From Betaproteobacteria bacterium (GTDB lineage Bacteria > Pseudomonadota > Gammaproteobacteria > Burkholderiales > Usitatibacteraceae): a DNA stretch of 64,000 nt. The stretch spans positions 620,001-684,000 of the forward strand of contig JADJSD010000001.1 in NCBI GenBank assembly GCA_016711875.1, read 5' to 3'. The notes under the pieces are model-generated. The model saw only the letters and a program-made list of their open reading frames with translations, ran no database searches and had not been told where the DNA came from. Made by a program: the position numbers and the translations under genes. Every line of letters begins with the position of its first letter. Position 1 is the stretch's first letter. Of the stretch, positions 29,172-37,005 are shown piece by piece.

Positions 29172-32100
29172 ATGCGTTCGGCCCTCCTGCTTCGGGCGAA
29201 ACGGGCGTTCGCCCGTCTCGCGGTCTTTCTCCTCGCCACCCTTCCTGCGGTGCCCCTCACGGCGCACGCCCAGGCCGCCTTCCCTCTGCCGGACCTGAAG
29301 CTCATGGCCGGCGGCGGCAACGTGCTCGCGATCGCGCGCCAGACCGACGGCCGGATCCTCATCGGCGGCGACTTCGCGCGGGTCAGTGGCGAACCGCGCC
29401 AGGGCCTCGCGCGCCTGCTCGCGGACGGCACGCTCGACGCCACCTGGAACCCCGGCACGGACGGCATCGTCCGCGCCATCGCCGTGGCCGGATCGACGAT
29501 CTACGTGGGCGGCGACTTCGCGACGCTGGGCGGCGCCCCCCGCGCCAACGTGGGCGCCGTCTCCGACACGGGGACGGTCACGGCGTGGAACCCCGGCGCG
29601 AATTCGACGGTGTTCGCCCTGGCCGTGGACGGCACGGACGTGGTGGCCGGCGGCCAGTTCTCGCAGCTCGGCGGCGAGAACCGCGCGAGGCTCGCCCGCA
29701 TCACGTCGGCCGGCGCGGTCACCGCGTGGGCGCCGGAGCCCGACGGCGTGGTCAACGCGCTCGTGCAGGGCCCCTCCGCGATGATCGTGGGCGGGCAGTT
29801 CTCCACCATCGGCGGCGCCACCCGGCGCGGCGTGGCGCTCGTCGACGCGGCCGGGCTCGCCACGACATGGAACGCCGGGCTGAACGGCAACGTGTCCTCC
29901 ATCGCCCGTGACGGGGATACCGCCTGGATCGCCGGTTCCTTCGGTGCGCCCCGCGCCGGCCTCGCCGGCATCTCGCTCACGACCGGCGCCGCACTCGCCT
30001 TCGATGCCCAGATCGCGGGATCCGCCAACGCGGTCGCGGCTTCCGGCGGCGAGGTGTATCTCGGCGGCAGCTACTTCGAGGCCGGCGGCACCCGCGCAAC
30101 TGCTTCGGCGCCTTCGACGGGGCGAGCGGCGCGCTCACCGCGTGGTACCCGGACGCGGGCGACACCTGCGAAGGCAACGCGCTCGCGATCGCCGGCACCG
30201 ACGTGCTGGTCGGCGGCGCATTCGAGCGGCTCGGCAACGCGCCCGCCCTGAGTTTCGGCCTCGTGAGCGCGGCCGGCGTGACGGCGGCCTCGCAGTCGTC
30301 GGTCGGCCGTAACGGCGCCCAGGTGAACGCGATCGCGCGCCTGTCCGACGGCCGCCTGGTCGTGGGCGGTAGTTTCCGGGCGGCGGGCCCGTACCTGCGC
30401 GCCAACCTGCTGCGCGTGCTGGCGGACGGCACCCTCGACCTCGCCTTCGATTCCGGCACCGACGGCGAGGTGCTCGCCCTCGCCGCCGTGGGCTCCACGC
30501 TCTACGTCGGAGGTTCGTTCACGCGGATCGCCGGGACGCCCCGCTCGTTCGCCGGCGCCGTGGATGGCAACGGCGCGTTCCTTCCCTGGACGCCACCGGT
30601 CACGGGAAGCGTCCTCGCCATCGCCACCGCCCCGGGCAAGATCTACCTCGCGGGTGAGCCGGGTGCCGGCGCGAGCCCGGGCAGCGCGCTGGGGCGTGTC
30701 GACGCGTCGACCGGCGCGCTGGATGCCTGGAACGCGGGCGTCGCGGTAACCGTTCGCGCAGTGGCGATCGGCGCGCGCGTCTACGCGGGCGGCGACTTCA
30801 CGGACGCGAACGGAGAATTGCGCTCGCGAGCGGCGGCTTTCGATCTCATCACCGGTGCCGTCACGCCCTGGGCGCCGGAGCCGAGCGGGCGCGTGCGCTC
30901 GATTGTGGTCGACGGAACCCGCGTGTACCTCGGCGGCGATTTCGCGCTGCCGCGGCCGGCGCTCGCGGCCGTGGATGCGACGACCGGCGCGCTCCAGGCG
31001 TGGAACCCGGGCGCGAGCGGTTCCGTGAGCGCGATGTCGCTCGGCGGGACGGTGCTCTACACCGTCGGCGGCTACAACCTCGCCTCCACGCCGCCGCGCA
31101 ACGGCCTCGTGGCTTTCGATACCCTCGCCGACACGGGCAACGTACTGGCGTGGAACCCCGCCATCGCGGGCGGCGCCGCCGTCACGATCCTGGCCGGCCC
31201 TTCCGCCGTCTACGTGGGCGGTGCCTTCAATTCGCTGGGCGGGTCAACGCGCCTCGGGCTGGGTGCGCTTCCGCTGAGCGGCGCGCCCTCGCCGCCTTCG
31301 CGCATCGCCATCCTGTCGATCAACGCGGGCCAGCCGGTGCTGCGCGACACGAATTTCGCCATCGTGGTGCAGAGCCAGGACGCCCTCGGCAACCCCGCCG
31401 CCGTCGCCGCGGACACGACGCTCGCGTTCACGGTGGCGAGCGGCACCGGCGCGCTGCTCGCCGGCGTGCCCTGCACCGTGCTCGCGGGCCAGAACACCTG
31501 CTCGTACACCACGCAGTACAACGTGGCGCAGGCCGGCGTCTCGGTGACGGCGAGCGTTGCCTCCGGCGATGCCCTCACGGCGGTGACGAGCAGCTCGTTC
31601 TCCGTGTTCAGCCCGTCGAGCATCACCTTCTCTCTCGCCGCGACGGGGATCTTCGTGAACGGCTCGACGACGGCCCAGATCGCCGTGACGGGCACCTCGC
31701 CCACGGGCACGGTGACGGTTCGGGCCAACGGCGTGGCGGTGGCCAGTTGCACCGCGGTGGCGCTCGTCGCCGGGGCGGCGAGCTGCACCCTCTCGGGACT
31801 CGCCGCCGGCGTCTACAACATGGATGCGACCTACTCGGGCGATGCCACCCACGCACCGGCCGCCACGCCCTTCGACATCGGGCTCACTGTCGCGCCGCTG
31901 CCGCTGCTGCGCGTGTTCAAGGCCGGCACCGGTTCGGGCGGCATCGCTTCGAACCCCGGCGACATCGATTGCGGCACGACTTGCCTGGCCACGTTCAACC
32001 CCGGCACCGTGGTCACGCTCACGGCGACGCCGGCCTCCGGGTCCGTGCACACGGGCTGGAGCGGCGGCGGGTGTACGGCGGCCGGGCCCTGCCAGGTCAC

Positions 32101-33688
32101 GATGAACACGCCAGCCGACGTGACGGCCCGCTTCGAGCTGGCCGCCGTGGGCCTCACGGTCACGATCAGCGGACCGGGCGCGGGGACGGTTTCCTCGGCA
32201 CCGGCGGGCCTCGACTGCGGCGCCACGTGCACCGTGCCCTTCGTGGGCAACACGGTCGTCACGCTCACGGCCACGCCCTCGGCGTCCTCCACGTTCGCCG
32301 GCTGGTCGGGCGAGGGGTGCAGCGGCACGGGCACGTGCGTCGTCACGATGGATACGGTGCGCAACGTGCAGGCGGGTTTCTTCCTCGCGCGGCGCACGCT
32401 CACGGTCGCCCGGGCGGGCGCAGGCACGGGCCGAGTCGATTCGTCGGGAGCGGACATCTTCTGCGGCAGCGACTGCACCGAGACCTACGATCACGGCACG
32501 ACGGTCAGCCTGGCGGCGACCGTGCTCCTCAGCGATCCGGCCACGGTGTTCGCCGGCTGGAGCGGCGCCTGTTCGGGCACGGGCACCTGCCTGGTGACGA
32601 TGGACGGCGACAAGAGCGTTACGGCCACCTTCAACCTGGAAACCGGTGTCCTGTCGCCGAGCCCCGCGTCCCTCGGTTTCGGTGGGCAGTCGATGAACAC
32701 CACGGCGCCGTCGATCGCGGTGACATTCACCAACGGGGGCGGGACTCCGGTCACGGTCTCCTCCGTCACGGCCTCGACCTACTTCGCGGTGACGCACGAC
32801 TGCTCGACAGTGGCGGTGGGCGGTTCGTGCACGGCCAACGTTTCGTTCACGCCGACGGCGGAGGGGAGTCTCAACGGCACCCTCACCGTGCAGTCGAGCG
32901 CCGGGCCCGTCACGGTGCCGCTCGCGGGCACGGGCGAGCGCTCCCTCGTCACGCACTACTACCGCTCGATCCTTCGCAGAGCCCCCGATGGCGGCGGCAA
33001 GGCCTTCTGGGAAAGCGAGAAGGTGAGGCTGCCCTCGCTGGGCGCCAACGTGAACGAGACCTGGTACGCCATGGCGACGTTCTTCTTCTTCAGCAGCGAA
33101 TACCAGTCCTTCAACCGCGACGACACCGGGTTCGTGTCGGACCTCTACAACACCTTCTTCAACCGGCCGGCCGATGGTGGGGGCCTCACCTTCTGGACGG
33201 GATTGCTCTCACAAGGGATGCCGCGGGAGGTGGTGCTGGTGTCGTTCATGTTCTCGACCGAGTTCCAGACCTTCACGCAGGCCATCTTCGGCAACGTGCA
33301 GGCGAGAAAGGAAGTGGACACGGTGGTGGACTTCTACCGCGGCCTGCTCTCGCGGCTTCCCGACGACGGCGGCTTCGCGAGCTGGGTGGGCCAGTTCCGC
33401 ACCGCGCAGTGCCAGGGCGCCGGATCCGTCTACACCACGGTCGAGGCGATCTCCAGCAGCTTCGCCAACGGCGGGGAATACGCGAGCCGCAACCGCACGA
33501 ACGCGCAGTACGTGGGTGATCTCTACAACGCGTTCCTGAGGCGAGGCGGCGATCTCGGTGGGGTGCAGTTTTGGATCTCCCAGCTCACCGGCGGCGCCAC
33601 GCGAAGCGCAATCCGCCAGCAGTTCATCGCGAGCCCGGAGTTCACCAACCGCGTGAACGCGATCATCGCCGAAGGGTGCATTCCCTAA
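29172..33688 (+). CDS. Large secreted delta-60 propeller protein with InlB-like repeats and DUF4214 tail (frameshifted)
   Basis: Starts at ATG 29172 with a signal peptide of about 35 residues ending AHAQA. Residues 40-700 are delta-60/DUF5122-type propeller blades: QTDGRILIGGDFARVSGEP, LLADGTLDATWNPGTDG, YVGGDFATLGGAPRANVG. An Ig-like segment (about 710-900) and three Gly/Cys InlB-B-like repeats (about 910-1155; GGIASNPGDIDCGTTC, GTVSSAPAGLDCGATC) follow. Anchor-D and four DUF4214 repeats ending EGCIP close the protein. The frame breaks in the C-run at 30091-30093: ggcacccgcgcaac needs one more C to continue as GTPRNCFGAFDGASGAL. The restored length is about 1,505 residues. It is a likely surface scaffold or adhesin. 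No enzyme motif was found. Confidence 0.83.
33485..33660 (+). repeat. Near-identical 176-base tract shared with 28827-29002
   Basis: Partner of the conversion-like tract at 28827-29002, with two differences in 176 bases. Confidence 0.8.
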
Positions 33689-33759
33689 GTCACCTCGCCC
33701 GGCCTGAAAGTAGCGCCGGACCCGCGGGCTGGCCCCTTTCTTGCAACGATCGGGCCGTA

Positions 33760-33798
33760 CCCCGCGCCAGCGCGGGGTTCCGTCGCCTGCGGGCGACG
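33760..33798 (+). promoter_or_regulatory. Two consecutive hairpins in the leader of the PQQ dehydrogenase gene
   Basis: ccccgcgc/gcgcgggg with a 2-base loop (33760-33777) is followed after 3 bases by cgtcgcc/ggcgacg with a 4-base loop (33781-33798), then gaaacccgttttcg. They could be the terminator of the gene ending at 33688 or a structured leader for the gene at 33906. TTGCAA at 33741-33746 just before is a possible -35 box. Confidence 0.35.
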
Positions 33799-33905
33799 AA
33801 ACCCGTTTTCGTGCGACGAATCCGAGCACACGACCGCCGCGTATCGACGGGAAGCGCGCAAACGCGCAAGCTCGGCATCCCGCCCGGCCAGAGGAACGCG
33901 ACCCG

Positions 33906-36146
33906 GTGAAACCCGACCTGACCCCGACTGCCTTCCGCCGCCTGTTCCGGGCTCCCGCCCTCGCAGGTGCAGCCCTGCTCGCGCTCGCGGCCGCACCGCC
34001 AGCGCTCGCCCAGCCCGTGCTCAAGACCACGACGCTGATCGGCACCCTGTCCTCGCCCTGGGGCATGGCCTTCCTGCCCGACGGCCGGATCCTCGTCACC
34101 CAGCGCGGCGGGTCCCTGGTCATCCTGGCGCCCGATGGCCGCTCGGTGCAGGGGACCGTGACTGGCCTGCCGGCGGTGTCCTCCGCAGGACAGGGCGGGC
34201 TCCTCGACGTCGCGCTCGATCCGGACTTCACGTCGGACCCGTGGATCTATTGGACTTACACCGAGGCCGGCACCGGCGCCGAGGCCGGCCTCAAGGGCAC
34301 CGCCGTCGCGCGAGGCCGCCTGGTAGGCAACGCCCTGCAGAACGTGGGCGTCATCTACCGGCAGGTGCCGAAGGTCTCCGGGGACGGCCACTTCGGCTCG
34401 CGGCTCGCGTTCCGCAGCGACCGCACCCTCTACGTGACGCTCGGCGAGCGCCAGCAGGGGAGCCCCGCGCAGGACCTCACGAAGACCCTCGGCAAGACGG
34501 TCCGCATCCACCGCGACGGCACGGTGCCCGTGGACAACCCCGCCATCGCCGGCGCGCGCCCGGAGATCTGGAGCTACGGCCACCGCAACCCGCAGGGCGG
34601 CGCGGTGCGGCCCGGGACGGACGAACTCTGGCTGAACGAGCATGGCGCGGAAGGCGGCGACGAACTGAATCGCGTGGTGCCCGGCGGTAACTACGGCTGG
34701 CCCAACGTGAGCTATGGCTGCAACTACGGCGAGACGAATTACCCGGCCTGCCGGTTCGGCGGCGGCGTCCACGCTCCCACCTACGTCGAGCCGGTGAGCT
34801 ACTGGATCCAGGAATCGCCGACGGGCCCGATCCCGTCTTCGATCGCGCCCGCCGGCCTGCTCTTCTACACCGGCGCGGGCTTCCCGGAATGGCAGGGACA
34901 GGTGTTCATGGGCGCGCTCGCGGGCACCGCGCTCTGGCGCGTGGCGCTCAGCGGCAACACGGAGACGGCGCGCGAGATGATCCGCGGCCCGTCGAATTCG
35001 CTCAACGATCGCGTCCGCGCCGTCGCCCAGGGGCCGGATGGCTGGATCCACGTGCTCACCGACAGCGGCAAGCTCATCCGCGTGAGCCGCGACCTGCCCG
35101 CGGGGCCGCCCGCCGCGCAACCGGCCGCCGTAGGCTTCGGCAGCCACTCGATGAACACCACGGCACCCGCGCAGCTGGTGACCTTCACGAACACGAGCGC
35201 CTCGCCCCTCACGGTGACCGGCGCGAGCGCGACCGGCCCCTTCGCCACCCTGCAAGTCTGCTCCACCGTGGCGAGCGGCGACGCGTGCCGCGTCACGGTC
35301 ACCTACACGCCGACGGCCGAGGGTCCGCAGTCCGGCTCGCTCACCCTGCAGACGAGCCTCGGCCCGGCCACCGTTTCACTCACGGGCACGGGCGAGCGCT
35401 CGCTCGTCACGCACTACTACCGCTCGATCCTGCGCCGCGCGCCGGATGCGGGTGGCAAGGCCTTCTGGGAGAGCGAGACGACGCGGCTCGCGAACCTGGG
35501 TGCCAACCCCAACGAGACCTGGTACGCGATGGCGGCTTTCTTCTACTTCAGCGCGGAATACACCGCCTTGGGTCGCAGCAATGCCGAGTTCGTCGGCGAC
35601 CTGTACATCACCTTCTTCAACCGCGCGGCCGATTTCGGCGGCCTCACGTTCTGGACGGGGCAGCTGGGCAGCGGCATGCCGCGCGAAGTGGTGCTCGTCG
35701 CCTTCATGTTCTCGGCGGAGTTCCAGGCTTTCACGCAGGCCCTCTTCGGCAACACGCAGGCGCGGCGGGAAGTGGACACAGTGGTGGATTTCTACCGCGG
35801 CCTGCTCTCGCGCCTGCCGGACGACGGCGGCTTCGCCGGCTGGGTGGGGCAGTTCCGTGCCGCGCAATGCCAGGGTTCGGCGGCGGTGGTCGCCACCACG
35901 GAATCGATTTCCAGCGGCTTCGCGAACGGCGCGGAGTACGCGGGCCGCAACCGCACGAACGCGCAGTTCGTGGGCGACCTCTACAACGCGTTCCTGCGGC
36001 GCGGCGGGGACCTTTCGGGCGTGCAGTTCTGGATCGGCCAGCTCGGCGCCGGCGCCACGCGCGACAGCCTGCGGCGGCAGTTCATCGCGAGCCCGGAATT
36101 CCAGGGCCGCGTCCAGGCCATCCTCGCGCAGGGGTGCCTGCCGTAA
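33906..36146 (+). CDS. Secreted PQQ-dependent sugar dehydrogenase-like protein with DUF4214 tail
   Basis: 746 residues from GTG 33906, with GAGGAA at 33891-33896. Signal peptide about 1-36 (ends ALAQP). Residues 38-395 match the soluble aldose sugar/glucose dehydrogenase (GSDH/YliI) propeller: SSPWGMAFLPDGRILVTQR, GQGGLLDVALDPDF, DGHFGSRLAFRSDRTLYVT, WSYGHRNPQGGAVRP, ELWLNEHGAEGGDELN. Such enzymes oxidise aldoses in the periplasm with PQQ. The sugar here is unknown, and no pqq biosynthesis genes are in view. Anchor-D (403-496) and four DUF4214 repeats (497-746) ending QGCLP follow. The catalytic domain is family length; the tail is the extra part. It is convergent with the methyltransferase gene ending at 36162. 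Confidence 0.92.
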   Translation: MKPDLTPTAFRRLFRAPALAGAALLALAAAPPALAQPVLKTTTLIGTLSSPWGMAFLPDGRILVTQRGGSLVILAPDGRSVQGTVTGLPAVSSAGQGGLLDVALDPDFTSDPWIYWTYTEAGTGAEAGLKGTAVARGRLVGNALQNVGVIYRQVPKVSGDGHFGSRLAFRSDRTLYVTLGERQQGSPAQDLTKTLGKTVRIHRDGTVPVDNPAIAGARPEIWSYGHRNPQGGAVRPGTDELWLNEHGAEGGDELNRVVPGGNYGWPNVSYGCNYGETNYPACRFGGGVHAPTYVEPVSYWIQESPTGPIPSSIAPAGLLFYTGAGFPEWQGQVFMGALAGTALWRVALSGNTETAREMIRGPSNSLNDRVRAVAQGPDGWIHVLTDSGKLIRVSRDLPAGPPAAQPAAVGFGSHSMNTTAPAQLVTFTNTSASPLTVTGASATGPFATLQVCSTVASGDACRVTVTYTPTAEGPQSGSLTLQTSLGPATVSLTGTGERSLVTHYYRSILRRAPDAGGKAFWESETTRLANLGANPNETWYAMAAFFYFSAEYTALGRSNAEFVGDLYITFFNRAADFGGLTFWTGQLGSGMPREVVLVAFMFSAEFQAFTQALFGNTQARREVDTVVDFYRGLLSRLPDDGGFAGWVGQFRAAQCQGSAAVVATTESISSGFANGAEYAGRNRTNAQFVGDLYNAFLRRGGDLSGVQFWIGQLGAGATRDSLRRQFIASPEFQGRVQAILAQGCLP

Positions 36147-36161
36147 CCGGCGGCGGGGAAA

Positions 36162-36917
36162 CTACGGCGTGCGGTGCAGGACGCTGTACTCGACCGAGCC
36201 GCCCATGATGTCGATGACCATCTGGCGCGTCATGCCGCCGGTGCGCAGGCTCGTCACGTAGAAGTCGAAGCCGCCGGCGTCCGGGTCGCGCTTGAGGAGC
36301 TCCCGGTAGCAGGCGCGCACGAATTCCTCGTCGCCCGCGATGTCCACGAGCCCCGTGTAGTCCGGCACGGGCGGCACCTCGATGTGCTCGACTTTCTCCG
36401 CCGTCACGTCGAAGAGCCACTCGTGCAGCAGTTCGCAGCGCCGCTGCCGGAAGCCCGCGCGCTCGAGGTAGTGCTCGAGTAGCACGTCGGTGAACGACGT
36501 GAAGTGGAAGTCGCCCGTGTAGGCCTGCGTGCCGAAGAGGCACTGGATGAGCTCTTCCTGCTTGGCCGGGTTGCGGTTGGCGCGCTGGGAGAGCAGGTCC
36601 GCGACGCCCAGCACGCTCGGCACGCGGATCGTGATCGTGCCGCCGCGGCGAAGCACTCGGTTCCAGTGGGCCAGGGTGCGCAGCGTCTCCGTTCGCGGCA
36701 GGTGCTCGAGCACGTCCTGCGCGACGATCTCGTCGTAGTGGAGCGCGGGCAGGAAGCCGATCTTGCGCACGTCCGCCAGGAGGTCCGGGTGGTGCCACGC
36801 GTTCATGTCGACGTTCACGAACCCCGCGCGGTGATCGAACCCGCAGCCGAGGTTCAGCTTCTTCGGGAATGCGGCGGGGTCGAAGGTTTCGGGGGTCTGG
36901 GGGGCGGGGCGGGACAA
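36162..36917 (-). CDS. SAM-dependent methyltransferase fused to a DUF4214 repeat
   Basis: About 251 residues. No ATG or GTG precedes the conserved core, so I take TTG 36917, which has AGGAG ten bases upstream. The class I methyltransferase core reads KKLNLGCGFDHRAGFVNVD (motif I), then DEIVAQDVLEHLPRTETL and GGTITIRVPSVLG. The C-terminal part (about residue 195 on) is a single DUF4214-type repeat: ACYRELLKRDPDAGGFDFY, TGGMTRQMVIDIM, SVEYSVLHRTP. There is no signal peptide, so it should be cytoplasmic. It ends a leftward group of glycan genes (88-base gap to the glycosyltransferase). It probably methylates a sugar or lipid-linked glycan. The start codon is the least certain point. Confidence 0.78.
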   Translation of the reverse strand: MSRPAPQTPETFDPAAFPKKLNLGCGFDHRAGFVNVDMNAWHHPDLLADVRKIGFLPALHYDEIVAQDVLEHLPRTETLRTLAHWNRVLRRGGTITIRVPSVLGVADLLSQRANRNPAKQEELIQCLFGTQAYTGDFHFTSFTDVLLEHYLERAGFRQRRCELLHEWLFDVTAEKVEHIEVPPVPDYTGLVDIAGDEEFVRACYRELLKRDPDAGGFDFYVTSLRTGGMTRQMVIDIMGGSVEYSVLHRTP

Positions 36918-37005
36918 GGCTCGGAGTCTCCTGCTGCGGGTCGACAAATTACCACATTGGCACCGGGCGAACGCGGGGCTGCGGGCCCCTGCGATCACGC
37001 CGGCG

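Noticed and set aside
3020..33688. Programmed frameshifting as the cause of the four broken frames.
   Set aside because: The sites share no slippery heptamer or common position, two lie in different domains, and each intact paralog reads straight through. Single-base loss is simpler.
1..36146. Type I (RTX) secretion of the DUF4214 proteins.
   Set aside because: They have N-terminal Sec signals, no GGxGxDxxx nonapeptide repeats and no nearby type I secretion genes.
1..36146. PEP-CTERM or LPXTG type sorting signals at the C-termini.
   Set aside because: The ends (GCLP, RFLP) have no hydrophobic segment followed by basic residues and no sortase motif.
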